The notes under the pieces are model-generated. The model was not told where the DNA came from, did no database searches, and was given only the letters and a program-made list of their open reading frames with translations. From Ureibacillus thermophilus (GTDB lineage Bacteria; Bacillota; Bacilli; Bacillales_A; Planococcaceae), in assembly GCF_042657185.1 (NCBI RefSeq), contig NZ_JBHSNN010000014.1: a stretch of DNA of 64,000 nucleotides. One strand, 5' to 3'. The position numbers were made by a program, and so were the translations under genes. This document shows, one piece after another, positions 1 to 8,981 of this stretch (within the stretch, counting starts at the first letter, position 1; the number at the start of each line of letters is the position of its first letter).

Positions 1-1
1 T

Positions 2-236
2 CTCATTGATTTAGATTCTGAATTAAAAGCGTCCTATGAGTTATACCAATACGTGCAACATTGCATCAAAACCAAAGACTTTGAGCTCTTGAAGAAAACC
101 TTGGCAAATAAACAGAACAGCGTTTCCAGCTATATGAAAACCGCCATCAAGACAATCAACAAATACATCAATTACGTCGAGAATACGCTAAAGTACGATT
201 ATAATAACGGCATTTTAGAGGGGATTAATAACAAAA
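2..236 (+). pseudogene. ISL3-family transposase, C-terminal fragment
   Basis: An open frame enters from the left edge and encodes about 78 residues ending in the motif NGILEGINNK. That motif is typical of the ISL3-family transposase C-terminus, where the Glu belongs to the DDE catalytic triad. The frame is cut by the window start and by a run of 51 Ns (237-287), so neither the start nor the true end can be read. Whether the full element is intact cannot be decided here. It is the only recognisable transposase sequence in the window. Confidence 0.75.
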
Positions 237-287
237 NNNNNNNNNNNNNNNNNNNNNNNNNNNNNNNNNNNNNNNNNNNNNNNNNNN
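237..287. other. Assembly gap (51 Ns)
   Basis: A run of N separates the transposase fragment from the IS right end. It is probably an unresolved repeat copy in the assembly, consistent with a multi-copy insertion sequence. Confidence 0.95.
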
Positions 288-381
288 CTTAGCGAAAATA
301 AAAACCGCTTAGGGGAACCTCGAATTTCCCCTAAGCCATCCGATTACATATTACCAAATAATGTCACTAAAATTTATTCAC

Positions 382-403
382 CAACACCATTTGACAAAGA
401 ACC
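382..403. repeat. Probable right terminal inverted repeat of the ISL3-type element
   Basis: The sequence reads CAACACCATTTGACAAAGAA followed by CC. Its reverse complement starts GGTTCTTTGTCAAATGGTGT, which resembles ISL3-family ends (GGCTCTTTGTCAA-like). It lies about 95 bases beyond the gap, on the 3' side of the transposase, as expected. The left end is outside the window, so the pair cannot be verified. Confidence 0.55.
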
Positions 404-657
404 TTTTTATTTAATAAAGTCGCTAAGTATATTGGAGTTACGTTATTCGCTATTCAGTACTATGAATTTTTCAAGCGATAGGTACAAATATCCTCAAAGT
501 TTAGGGTTTTTTTATTATCATTAAGGCTTTACAATAGTTAAAAAATCGTCACAAATTTTTGTAATAAATATTAATTCTTATTGTGGATATTTTCTTTTCA
601 TTAACGATATTTATAATAAGAAGAGTTTGGCAGGACTGTTAATTTGGGGAAATGAAT
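404..657. other. Intergenic, AT-rich, no gene seen
   Basis: This stretch lies between the IS end and the PilZ-like gene. It is strongly AT-rich with several poly-T and poly-A runs and no ORF with a ribosome binding site. The promoter of the downstream gene is presumably here, but I cannot place a convincing -35/-10 pair. Confidence 0.5.
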
Positions 658-1062
658 ATGTTATCTAAAAAATATAAACGCAACGAGGCGTTTCGATTCG
701 TTTTTAATCAACCATTAGATGCACAATTTTCTGTGCTTGTAAACGGACGTCGGATTGATAGCGAGATGCATCCATGTAAAATTATTGATATTGGTCCTCA
801 GGGAATGAAAGTGTTTACGGACTTCGACATCTCCAAAATTTACAAGCATCCCCCTGATTTATTGCAGCTCGAAATGCATTTTGTGTTGGATATTATCAAA
901 ATCCAGGCAATTGGTTACATTTGTTGGAGCCGATCTTATCGAACAGGCGTTTATTATGGGCTTCATTTTAGAAATCAACCGGCTGTCGAGGATTTGATTA
1001 TCAGCGAAATGAAGAGCCGAAGAAGGAAAGAAGTAATTGATAAGAAACAAATGGAATTTTAG
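658..1062 (+). CDS. PilZ-domain-like protein
   Basis: This encodes a 134-residue soluble protein resembling PilZ domains, which bind cyclic di-GMP in many bacteria. An N-terminal basic segment (KKYKRNEAFRF) precedes a beta-rich core carrying DIGPQGMKV, which fits the D/N-x-S-x-x-G motif only loosely because Gly replaces Ser. The basic motif has two Arg five residues apart rather than RxxxR, so c-di-GMP binding is uncertain. I chose ATG 658 because GGGGA at 646-650 is 7 nt upstream; the in-frame ATG at 652 is too close. It is followed by hpf, which has its own promoter. Confidence 0.6.
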   Translation: MLSKKYKRNEAFRFVFNQPLDAQFSVLVNGRRIDSEMHPCKIIDIGPQGMKVFTDFDISKIYKHPPDLLQLEMHFVLDIIKIQAIGYICWSRSYRTGVYYGLHFRNQPAVEDLIISEMKSRRRKEVIDKKQMEF

Positions 1063-1111
1063 GGAATTTCGAAAAATTTGTCGAATTATTTAAATCATTA
1101 CATAGTTTGTA

Positions 1112-1140
1112 GAAGGAATTTGCAAACTTATGTAGAATAT
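1112..1140 (+). promoter_or_regulatory. Sigma-H-type promoter of hpf
   Basis: GAAGGAATT (1112-1120) matches the sigma-H -35 consensus RNAGGAWWW, and GTAGAATAT (1132-1140) matches the -10 consensus RNNGAATWW. The 11-nt spacing is also right. In B. subtilis hpf (yvyD) is under sigma-H and sigma-B, so the site agrees with known regulation. It lies 34 nt before the ATG. Confidence 0.7.
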
Positions 1141-1173
1141 AATTTACATAGGGTAAGTAAAGGAGGAGTTTAC

Positions 1174-1728
1174 ATGCTAAACTTTAACATTCGCGGTGAG
1201 AACATTGAAGTAACTCCAGCAATTCGAGAGTACGTTATCAACAAAGTTCAGAAAATTGAAAAATATTTCAATGAAGGAGTTAACGCTACTGCTAATGTAA
1301 ACTTGAAAGTGTATAATGACAAAAAGTCAAAAGTGGAAGTAACGATTCCTTTAAAAAATTTAACGCTCCGTGCTGAAGAACGCCACGATGATATGTATGC
1401 AGGCATTGACTTGATTGTGGATAAACTGGAACGTCAAATCCGTAAACATAAAACAAAAGTCAACCGCAAAATTCGTGATCGTGAAGGTGTGGGTGTTTAC
1501 TTCGCAAGTAGTTCAACACCAACGAACAATGAAAACAGCAAAGAAGAAGAGTTCGAAATTGTTCGTACGAAACAATTCGACTTAAAACCAATGGACGAAG
1601 ATGAAGCCATTCTTCAAATGAACCTGCTCGGCCATGACTTCTACATCTATACTGATGCTGAAACAAACAGCACAAATATTGTTTATAGACGCAAAGATGG
1701 TAAGTACGGCTTAATTGAAACAAATTAA
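1174..1728 (+). CDS. hpf: Ribosome hibernation promoting factor, long form
   Basis: This 184-residue long-form HPF dimerises 70S ribosomes into inactive 100S particles in stationary phase or stress. The N-terminal S30AE/RaiA domain (roughly 1-100, from LNFNIRGENIEVTPAIREYV) binds the 30S subunit. A linker leads to the C-terminal dimerisation domain (about 125-184, from EIVRTKQFDLKPMDEDEAILQMNLLGHDFYIY). ATG 1174 is preceded by AGGAGG at 1161-1166. The open frame extends further upstream, but that part contains the sigma-H promoter and is not coding. In Bacillales hpf commonly precedes secA, as it does here with three genes between. Confidence 0.95.
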   Translation: MLNFNIRGENIEVTPAIREYVINKVQKIEKYFNEGVNATANVNLKVYNDKKSKVEVTIPLKNLTLRAEERHDDMYAGIDLIVDKLERQIRKHKTKVNRKIRDREGVGVYFASSSTPTNNENSKEEEFEIVRTKQFDLKPMDEDEAILQMNLLGHDFYIYTDAETNSTNIVYRRKDGKYGLIETN

Positions 1729-1738
1729 TAACATCTCA

Positions 1739-1772
1739 AGCTCTCTGCAAGCGCATGCAGGGGGCTTTTTTA
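1739..1772 (+). terminator. Rho-independent terminator after hpf
   Basis: AGCTCTCTGC pairs with GCAGGGGGCT across an 8-nt loop, followed by a T run. Confidence 0.8.
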
Positions 1773-1807
1773 ATTTTCGTGGAAGGCGAGAAAATGTAAA
1801 GAAGTTT

Positions 1808-2698
1808 CTAATTATCGGCTACTCGCTTTTCTTTTCTGTTCACTAAGTAAATGCTTGCACCCACCAAAAGCATGCCGAACAGCAAATTTTTCGTAATGGC
1901 TTCATCTAAAAAAATCGCACTGACGACCACTGAGATAATCGGCACTAAAAACGTATAGGAGCCGACTTTGCTTGCTTCCCCTTCGTTCATCAATTTAAAA
2001 TAAATCACTTGCCCCGCGGCCATCCCTGCTGTTCCGCCCCAAAGAATAGTGCTGATTAAGTCTACGTTCCATATAATCGAATGAACATCCTCCAAAAAGT
2101 ACCCGGAAACAAGGAGCGTTCCCCCGCCGAGAATGAGCTGCATTACCACCATCCAATAAAAATCGATGCGGGCTTTGAGTTTTTTGACGAAAACGACTCC
2201 ACTGGCCCAAGCAAGTGCTGTTGCAAGGGCAAGTATGACTCCAATGGCTGAAAGATGAATCATCAGCCCGTCAATGCTCACTAGTACAATCCCTGTAAAT
2301 CCGAGTATGAGGCCGAATATTTTGGCGATGGTCATGTTTTCATTGAGCAGCCACCAGGATAAGACGCCAAGAATTACTGGCTGGATGTAAACAAGGACTG
2401 AAAATAATCCTCCTGGCAAGTACACCATGCCAACGGTTTGCAAGCCGAGGTAGAGAATGTTATTTAAAATCGCTGAGATAACGTAAAACTTCCAATGCTC
2501 TTTGAATCGGATGGCGTGGCGCAATTTCCATGCAAAAAGGAATAATAAGCTGCCTGCGATAAAGGAACGAATCCCTGAAAAGAGAAGTGGCGGCATAAAT
2601 TGCACTCCATGTTTGTAGATAGGCCAGCTGACTCCCCAAATAATGATCAGCAATGCAAGAAGGATATAGGAAACGAGTTGTTTTTTGTTTTCCGTCAA
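1808..2698 (-). CDS. EamA/DMT-family transporter
   Basis: This 296-residue polytopic membrane protein of the drug/metabolite transporter superfamily has about ten predicted helices in two EamA halves. The first half starts YILLALLIIIWGVSWPIYK and the second around AIGVILALATALAWASG. Substrates in this family vary (amino acids, metabolites), and none can be assigned from sequence. I prefer the TTG start at 2698, with AGAAGG about 7 nt upstream, over the GTG at 2716, whose codons contain that ribosome binding site. It is convergent with hpf. Confidence 0.85.
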   Translation of the reverse strand: MTENKKQLVSYILLALLIIIWGVSWPIYKHGVQFMPPLLFSGIRSFIAGSLLFLFAWKLRHAIRFKEHWKFYVISAILNNILYLGLQTVGMVYLPGGLFSVLVYIQPVILGVLSWWLLNENMTIAKIFGLILGFTGIVLVSIDGLMIHLSAIGVILALATALAWASGVVFVKKLKARIDFYWMVVMQLILGGGTLLVSGYFLEDVHSIIWNVDLISTILWGGTAGMAAGQVIYFKLMNEGEASKVGSYTFLVPIISVVVSAIFLDEAITKNLLFGMLLVGASIYLVNRKEKRVADN

Positions 2699-3000
2699 TG
2701 GGCAACCTTCTTCCACGGTAGACTAAAGTGTGCCCAATAGTATATGTGAGGATTGAGCAGGAGGTTCTTAAGCAATTGGAAGTTTGGCGCCCCCTTTTTT
2801 GGCTAGTCACTTCTTGAAAGCGGCTATGTCAACTTGGCAAACCCCTTTGCCCGCTTGTATGGCGTAACACTTCAGTGGATTGACTAATATCCTTAATCTG
2901 ACCTTAAACAAATTATCTATTTTGAATATTTTCTTCCATGCCATCAACGATTTAAAATAAATTTATCATTCTACTTGGTATTCACAAAGGAGCAAGAATC

Positions 3001-3825
3001 ATGACATTACGGAAAGCATGTACAGTAGCAGGTGCTGCTGCCCGCAGTGGTGCTGGCATTCAAGCGGATTTAAAAACCTTCCAAGAGCTTGGGGTGTACG
3101 GATTTACCGCCATCACGGCCATTAACGCAAAACATTCCAGCAAAGAACAAGGCCTCTTCATTCAACCTTTAGATGCCATTGAAGCGCAACTTCTCATCAT
3201 GAACGAACAAAATGATATTGATGCGTTAAAAACAGGGATGCTTTTTTCAAAAGAAATCATTGAACTGGTGGCCAATTGGCTTGCATCCACTTCCATCCAA
3301 AACATCGTTGTCGATCCGGTGATGTTTGGAAAATTTGGCTCGCCGCTGCTTGATTTTGATGCGATGGAAACGCTCAAAACCAAACTGATTCCACAAGCAA
3401 CCATTATTACACCTAACATGCCGGAAGCGACTTACTTGCTTGGAGGGCAGAAAATCAACTCCATTGAAGATTTGCAAGATGCAGCCAGAGACCTGATGCA
3501 GCTTGGTTCGAAATATGTACTTGTAAAAGGTGGACGGCTTCAAGGGCCAGCTGTTGACATATTATATGATGGAAATAAAATGTATAAATTAGAAGCCCCT
3601 CGAATTGATACTATTCACACAAATGGCGCAGGCTGCTCCTATTCAGCAGCCATCACAGCGGAATTGGCAAAAGGAAAGCCAATGGAAGAAGCGGTATTGA
3701 GCGCTAAAAAATTTGTTACAGCAGGCATTAAACGCTTCATTCCATTCGAATATGCCCCTGGAATGATTGATCATCGCGCTTATAAGGTGTATGGAGAAGA
3801 TGAAGTGCAATTTAACGAAATATAA
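3001..3825 (+). CDS. pdxK: Pyridoxine/pyridoxal kinase (ThiD-like ribokinase fold)
   Basis: This 274-residue ribokinase-fold kinase phosphorylates the hydroxymethyl group of a pyridine or pyrimidine vitamin precursor. The N-terminal AARSGAGIQADLKTFQELGVYG is the substrate-binding signature of the ThiD/PdxK group. VDPVMFGKFG and NGAGCSYSAAI (catalytic loop with anion hole) follow. The GAGC loop is the form seen in Bacillus PdxK, where ThiD proper usually has GTGC; this favours B6 salvage, but HMP kinase cannot be excluded. AAGGAG lies just before the ATG. It stands alone between intergenic regions, with no thiamine genes or TPP riboswitch nearby. Confidence 0.8.
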   Translation: MTLRKACTVAGAAARSGAGIQADLKTFQELGVYGFTAITAINAKHSSKEQGLFIQPLDAIEAQLLIMNEQNDIDALKTGMLFSKEIIELVANWLASTSIQNIVVDPVMFGKFGSPLLDFDAMETLKTKLIPQATIITPNMPEATYLLGGQKINSIEDLQDAARDLMQLGSKYVLVKGGRLQGPAVDILYDGNKMYKLEAPRIDTIHTNGAGCSYSAAITAELAKGKPMEEAVLSAKKFVTAGIKRFIPFEYAPGMIDHRAYKVYGEDEVQFNEI

Positions 3826-3831
3826 ATTTTA

Positions 3832-3880
3832 AAGGCAGTGTGTGTTGGGTTTGCCAGCATTCAACTGCTTTTCTTTTTTT
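3832..3880 (+). terminator. Terminator after pdxK
   Basis: GCAGT...TTGG pairs imperfectly with CCA...ACTGC, followed by a T-rich run. Confidence 0.7.
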
Positions 3881-4037
3881 AAAACCTCTCATTTTCGCCC
3901 TTCCAATTTATTGGCTTTTGCGTAATAATTAATAATGGATAATTTTGCAAATCTCCATACCCAAGGCGCTTATTTGCACCAATATTCCGCCAATGATAAA
4001 ATGAAAGTTAAGACTGAATGGGAAGTGAAGATTTTCG

Positions 4038-6545
4038 ATGGCAAATATTTTAAATAAATTATTTGATATGAATAAAAAAGAATTGAAACGTCTAAATAAA
4101 ATCGCTGATGAAGTGGATGCATTGGCTCCGCAAATGGAAAAGCTTTCTGATGAAGAATTAAGAAATAAAACCGACGAATTTAGAGCCCGTTACCAAAACG
4201 GTGAAAGTTTAGATGACCTATTGCCGGAAGCGTTCGCCGTTTGTCGCGAAGCTTCACGAAGAGTGCTTGGCATGTACCCTTACCGCGTTCAAGTAATGGG
4301 GGCTGCGGTATTGCATGATGGGAACATTGCGGAAATGAAAACCGGGGAAGGGAAAACGTTGACTTCCACTATGGCTGTCTATTTGAATGCTCTTCCTGGT
4401 GAAGGGGTTCATGTAGTGACGGTCAATGAATATTTGGCGAAACGCGACGCCACTGAAATGGGCAAACTGTATGAATTTTTAGGTTTAACAGTTGGGTTGA
4501 ATTTAAATAGTTTATCGAAAGAAGAAAAACGCGAAGCTTATGCAGCAGACATCACGTACAGCACGAATAATGAGCTGGGCTTTGATTATTTGCGCGATAA
4601 CATGGTGCTTTATAAAGAAGATAAAGTGCAGCGTCCGCTTAACTTTGCCATTATCGACGAGGTGGACTCCATCTTAATCGATGAAGCGCGAACACCATTA
4701 ATTATTTCAGGACATGCAGGGCGTTCAGCGCAACTTTATGTCCAAGCCAATGCTTTTGTACGAACGCTTAAAAAAGATGAAGATTATACTTATGATGAAA
4801 CGACAAAAACGGTTATGCTGACGGAAACCGGTATGACGAAAGCGGAAAAAGCGTTTGGCATTGACAACTTGTATGACTTGTCCCACGTGCGCCTGCTTCA
4901 TGCTATCAACCAATCATTAAAAGCGCATGTTGCAATGCACCGGGATGTAGATTATGTTGTGCAAGATGGAGAAGTGATCATCGTTGACAGCTTCACAGGC
5001 CGTTTGATGAAAGGGCGGCGCTATTCCGATGGCCTCCATCAAGCAATTGAAGCAAAAGAAGGCGTGGAAATCCAAAATGAATCCATGACGCTTGCAACAA
5101 TCACTTTCCAAAACTACTTCCGGATGTACAAAAAATTAGCTGGTATGACCGGTACAGCCAAAACGGAAGAAGAGGAATTCCGAAATATTTATAATATGAA
5201 TGTTGTGGTCATTCCTACAAACAAACCGGTTGCCCGCATTGACAAACCGGATATCATCTATGCCACAATGAAAGGGAAATTTGAAGCGGTTGTGAAAGAC
5301 ATTGCGGAACGCCATGCGAAAGGACAGCCGGTGCTTGTTGGTACGGTGGCCATTGAAACGTCTGAAATCATTTCAGAGATGTTGAAGAAACATAAAATTC
5401 CGCATAATGTGTTAAATGCGAAAAACCACGAGCGTGAAGCGGAAATTATCGCCCAAGCCGGCCAAAAAGGTGCCGTAACTATTGCGACAAACATGGCTGG
5501 TCGTGGTACGGACATCAAGCTTGGCGAAGGAGTTAAAGAACTTGGGGGACTAGCGGTTATCGGTACAGAACGCCATGAATCCCGACGTATTGACAATCAG
5601 CTCCGCGGTCGTTCAGGACGCCAAGGAGACCCTGGGATTTCCCAATTCTATTTATCTCTTGAAGATGAGTTAATGCGCCGTTTCGGTTCCGACAGCATGA
5701 AAAACATGATGACCAAACTCGGCATGGACGATTCCCAGCCAATCCAGTCCCGTATGGTATCTAAAGCGGTGGAATCTGCCCAAAAACGAGTTGAAGGGAA
5801 CAACTATGACGCCCGTAAACGTTTGTTGCAATATGATGAAGTATTGCGCCAACAACGGGAAGTCATTTATAAAGAACGGAATGCGGTTCTGGAATCTGAA
5901 AATATGCGCGAACTTGTGGAAACTATGATTCGCGAATCCATTGAGAATATGGTATATACCCATACTTCAGGAAATAAAGAAAATTGGAACTTCAAGGCGA
6001 TGGAAGATTATATTAAAGCCAATCTCCTAGATGAAGGTGAGATTACAGCAAATGATTTACAAGGAAAATCGCCTGAAGAAATGATTGAGTTTATCTATAA
6101 TAAAGTAATCGAACGCTACAACGAAAAAGAACAAGAATTGACGCCTGAACGTATGCGCGAGTTCGAAAAAGTCATCTTGCTTCGCTCCATCGATACGAAA
6201 TGGATGGACCATATCGATGCGATGGATCAATTGCGCCAAGGAATTCACCTTCGCGCTTATGGCCAAACAGATCCATTGCGTGAATATGAGCAAGAAGGAT
6301 TTGCCATGTTTGAAGAAATGGTTGCTGCTATCCGCGAAGATGTGACAAGATATGCAATGAAAGCCCAAATTCGTTACAATCTAGAGCGGGAAGAAGTGGC
6401 GAAAGGACAGGCAGTGAATCCGAAAGAAGACGGCGAAAAGCCAAAACGCCAGCCAATCCGCAAAAAACAAAACATTGGAAGAAATGACCCATGTCCATGC
6501 GGCAGCGGCAAGAAATATAAAAACTGCCACGGTGCAGTATCTTAA
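4038..6545 (+). CDS. secA: Preprotein translocase ATPase SecA
   Basis: SecA is the 835-residue motor that drives unfolded preproteins through SecYEG. Walker A MKTGEGKT is at 100-107 and the DEAD-type IIDEVDSILIDEA is near 205. The preprotein cross-linking region follows, then the second nucleotide-binding fold with NMAGRGTDIKLG and RGRSGRQGD. The C-terminus has the Cys/His zinc tail CPCGSGKKYKNCH that binds SecB-like partners or lipid. Length matches Bacillus SecA. Its pairing with prfB immediately downstream is the standard Bacillales order, although a strong terminator separates them here. Confidence 0.98.
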   Translation: MANILNKLFDMNKKELKRLNKIADEVDALAPQMEKLSDEELRNKTDEFRARYQNGESLDDLLPEAFAVCREASRRVLGMYPYRVQVMGAAVLHDGNIAEMKTGEGKTLTSTMAVYLNALPGEGVHVVTVNEYLAKRDATEMGKLYEFLGLTVGLNLNSLSKEEKREAYAADITYSTNNELGFDYLRDNMVLYKEDKVQRPLNFAIIDEVDSILIDEARTPLIISGHAGRSAQLYVQANAFVRTLKKDEDYTYDETTKTVMLTETGMTKAEKAFGIDNLYDLSHVRLLHAINQSLKAHVAMHRDVDYVVQDGEVIIVDSFTGRLMKGRRYSDGLHQAIEAKEGVEIQNESMTLATITFQNYFRMYKKLAGMTGTAKTEEEEFRNIYNMNVVVIPTNKPVARIDKPDIIYATMKGKFEAVVKDIAERHAKGQPVLVGTVAIETSEIISEMLKKHKIPHNVLNAKNHEREAEIIAQAGQKGAVTIATNMAGRGTDIKLGEGVKELGGLAVIGTERHESRRIDNQLRGRSGRQGDPGISQFYLSLEDELMRRFGSDSMKNMMTKLGMDDSQPIQSRMVSKAVESAQKRVEGNNYDARKRLLQYDEVLRQQREVIYKERNAVLESENMRELVETMIRESIENMVYTHTSGNKENWNFKAMEDYIKANLLDEGEITANDLQGKSPEEMIEFIYNKVIERYNEKEQELTPERMREFEKVILLRSIDTKWMDHIDAMDQLRQGIHLRAYGQTDPLREYEQEGFAMFEEMVAAIREDVTRYAMKAQIRYNLEREEVAKGQAVNPKEDGEKPKRQPIRKKQNIGRNDPCPCGSGKKYKNCHGAVS

Positions 6546-6637
6546 GATGTCTTGTGTTTGCATATCTTCTAGTGGGGAAGTTGTTTGCTGCGGCGGATTT
6601 CTTTCTCCCACAAGTGCTGTGCAAGATATTGTTTCCC

Positions 6638-6676
6638 AAAACCGTTGTCATCTCTATAGATGGCACGGTTTTGTTT
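6638..6676 (+). terminator. Terminator between secA and prfB
   Basis: AAACCGTTGTCATC pairs with GATGGCACGGTTT around a TCTATA loop, followed by TGTTT. Confidence 0.75.
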
Positions 6677-6743
6677 CGTGATTTCTGAATGGTTGGTGAA
6701 GAATAGGGACCATTCAAATCTAATGTAAATTGGAGGAGCTTTT

Positions 6744-7854
6744 ATGGAATTATCAGATGTGAGAAATAAGTTGGAAACTACAGCCAAAAAATTGGCGGAT
6801 TTTAGGGGGTCTCTTTGACTTAGAAAATAAAGAGGCTCGCATTCAAGAGTTGGAAGAAATTATGATGATGCCGGATTTCTGGGATGACCAAAATAAAGCC
6901 CAAAGCATCATTAATGAGGTCAATAGTATAAAATCTATTGTGAATGAATTAAAGGATTTAGCGGCTACCCAGGAAAACTTGGAAATGACGCTTGAGTTGC
7001 TGAAGGAAGAGCCGGATGAAGATTTGCAGGCAGAGCTAGTTCAGGAGTTAAAAGAGTTTGAAGAAAGACTTGAAAACTTTGAACTGCAGCTTTTATTAAG
7101 CGAGCCTTATGATAAAAACAATGCCATTTTAGAGCTTCACCCTGGAGCAGGCGGTACGGAATCTCAAGACTGGGCTTCCATGCTTCTTCGCATGTATACT
7201 CGTTGGGCAGATAAACACGGTTTCAAAGTGGAAACCCTTGATTATCTTCCTGGGGATGAAGCAGGGATTAAATCGGTAACATTGTTGATTAAAGGGCATA
7301 ATGCATATGGCTACTTAAAGGCGGAAAAAGGGGTGCATCGTTTAGTGCGCATTTCGCCTTTTGATGCAAACGGCCGCCGCCATACTTCTTTCGTTTCTTG
7401 CGAGGTTATGCCTGAGTTTAATAATGAAATTGAAATCGAAATTCGCCAGGAAGATTTGAAAATTGATACGTACCGTTCGACAGGTGCAGGCGGCCAGCAC
7501 GTAAACACAACTGATTCCGCTGTCCGCATTACGCACATTCCAACAGGCATTGTTGTTTCTTGCCAAGCGGAACGTTCGCAAATCAAAAACCGCGAAAAAG
7601 CAATGAATATGTTGAAAGCCAAATTGTATCAATTGGAAATTGAAAAGCAAGAGCAAGAACTTGCGGCTCTTCGCGGGGAGCAAAAGGAAATTGGTTGGGG
7701 CTCCCAAATCCGCTCCTATGTGTTTCATCCATATTCCATGGTAAAAGATCACCGCACCAACGTGGAAACTGGAAATGTGCAAGCGGTGATGGATGGCGAG
7801 ATTGATATGTTTATTAATGCATATTTGCGTTCCCAAATTGCATCGAAAAAATAA
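6744..7854 (+). CDS. prfB: Peptide chain release factor 2 (programmed +1 frameshift)
   Basis: RF2 releases peptides at UGA and UAA codons. Translation begins at ATG 6744 (GGAGGAG upstream) and runs 24 codons to an in-frame TGA at 6816-6818. Ribosomes must slip +1 to continue at GAC 6817, giving about 369 residues. SPF (RISPFDANG, the stop-codon anticodon-like motif) and GGQ (STGAGGQHVNTTDSAVR, about residue 250, peptidyl-tRNA hydrolysis) are intact. Sequence-only gene calling would start the protein downstream at about 6850. It follows secA. Confidence 0.97.
6804..6819 (+). promoter_or_regulatory. RF2 autoregulatory +1 frameshift site
   Basis: AGGGGG (6804-6809) acts as an internal Shine-Dalgarno, followed by TCT and the slippery CTT-TGA-C. 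Low RF2 makes the ribosome pause at UGA and shift +1. The arrangement matches the conserved prfB element, with TCT in place of the usual TAT before CTT. Confidence 0.95.
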
Positions 7855-7863
7855 CGGATTATT

Positions 7864-7899
7864 GCGTGCAAAATCATGGTTGGTTTTGCACGTTTTTTT
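7864..7899 (+). terminator. Terminator after prfB
   Basis: CGTGCAAAA pairs with TTTTGCACG, followed by seven T. Confidence 0.9.
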
Positions 7900-7920
7900 G
7901 TTTTAGGATGGGGGAGTTGG

Positions 7921-8319
7921 AGGTGGATGCGTAAAGGGGAAGTATCTTCACTAAAGGAGAGGGGAAATGAACTAAATGGGAAGGTATCCGCACTAAATAA
8001 GGAAGCAAACGCACAAATAGGAGCCGTATCCGCACCAAAGGGGGAAGTATCCGAACTAAATGAGAAGGTATCCGCACCAAAGGGGGAAGTATCCGAACTA
8101 AATGAGAAGGTATCCGCACCAAAGGGGGAGGTAAACGAACAAAATGAGAAGGTATCCGCACTAAAGGGGGAAGTATCCGCACTAAATAGGGAAGCAAACG
8201 CACCAAAGGAAGCCGTATTTGAACCAAATGAAGAGACACCCTACCAAATATAGCTGCATCCGCATCAAAATAAGGAGTTAAATCCACTTAATAAAGAAGC
8301 AACCACACTTATCCATACT
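7921..8319 (+). repeat. 21-bp tandem array, family A (array A1)
   Basis: About 19 units step at exactly 21 bp without indels; unit starts are at 7942, 7963, 7984, 8005, 8026 and so on to about 8299. Unit core is GTATCCGCAC followed by (C/T)AAA and a G-rich tail ending GAA or AAG. A minority variant starts GCAAACGCAC or GTAAACGAAC. The 5' and 3' outer units are degenerate. The array lies right behind the prfB terminator. It leaves an incidental open frame (7876-8253) with heptads such as VSAPKGE, but that frame starts inside the terminator and lacks a ribosome binding site. Confidence 0.9.
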
Positions 8320-8410
8320 AAAAGAAGTTACTTCACCCTGCTCGAAATTTCTTTTTATCCACAATTTGAAACCGTATTGAACCAAACGATTCTCATAATC
8401 TTTCAATAGA

Positions 8411-8455
8411 AAAAGGCTGTTTGAGAAATTGATAAAATTGCTCAAACAGCCATTT
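8411..8455 (-). terminator. Strong hairpin, terminator-like on the minus strand
   Basis: GGCTGTTTGAG (8415-8425) pairs perfectly with CTCAAACAGCC (8441-8451). On the minus strand the stem is followed by TTTTT. On the plus strand only a weak ATTTATT follows. It would be the first terminator met by a comK transcript (minus strand). Confidence 0.5.
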
Positions 8456-8597
8456 ATTAAATTTGACACCCTCTTTTATGTACTTCATTCCTGCCCTAGC
8501 AATTGTTTAACACATCATTGCATTTTTTATAAAAGATGTTTTATAATAAGAATAGAACATTTGTTCCTATCTAAAGATTTCACTAGGAGGAATTTTT

Positions 8598-8981
8598 ATG
8601 GCGCACATTCCGATTGAAGCTGTGCCGTATTTAGAATCAGCCATTTATTTGCCAATGCTGCTCATTGTTCTAGAAAAAGACTATGAGCTTATTGAAAAAG
8701 GGCCATTTAAGCTAAAGCGGCCATACGTCCACTTAATTGAAGAGGCAAAAAAGTTAGCTGAAAATGATTTGCAAAATACGAAATCCTATTTAAGAAAACA
8801 TTCCTTGAAAGTTGTCCAAGGAGAAAGAGATGAATTATTTACTGAATATCATTTTTATTACCAGCAAATTTTTGAAGTTAGAAGATATTCCAACATCCGT
8901 TTGCGAAATCGTGTTGAAGAATTGTTGGATAGTTATTTAACAAGAGCGTTGAAAGCCCAGTCAGTTTTTCAGAAACCCTAA
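8598..8981 (+). CDS. Uncharacterised 127-residue protein
   Basis: I do not recognise this family. The start is well supported: AGGAGG lies 8 nt before ATG 8598. The product is soluble, mostly helical and charged, with a hydrophobic N-terminal third (YLESAIYLPMLLIVLEKDYEL) and a basic C-terminal helix rich in Arg. No catalytic motif or signal peptide is visible. Its last 21 nt overlap the 3' end of comK on the other strand, and the first minus-strand terminator beyond comK lies upstream of this gene. A comK read-through RNA would therefore be antisense to all of it. Confidence 0.7.
   Translation: MAHIPIEAVPYLESAIYLPMLLIVLEKDYELIEKGPFKLKRPYVHLIEEAKKLAENDLQNTKSYLRKHSLKVVQGERDELFTEYHFYYQQIFEVRRYSNIRLRNRVEELLDSYLTRALKAQSVFQKP

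Noticed and set aside
1078..1173. N-terminal extension of HPF
   Set aside because: This stretch contains the sigma-H promoter, and the family starts at MLNFNIRGENIE.
7876..8287. Overlapping ORFs across array A1
   Set aside because: The plus-strand frame starts within the prfB terminator and the minus-strand frame has no ribosome binding site; both are by-products of the repeat.
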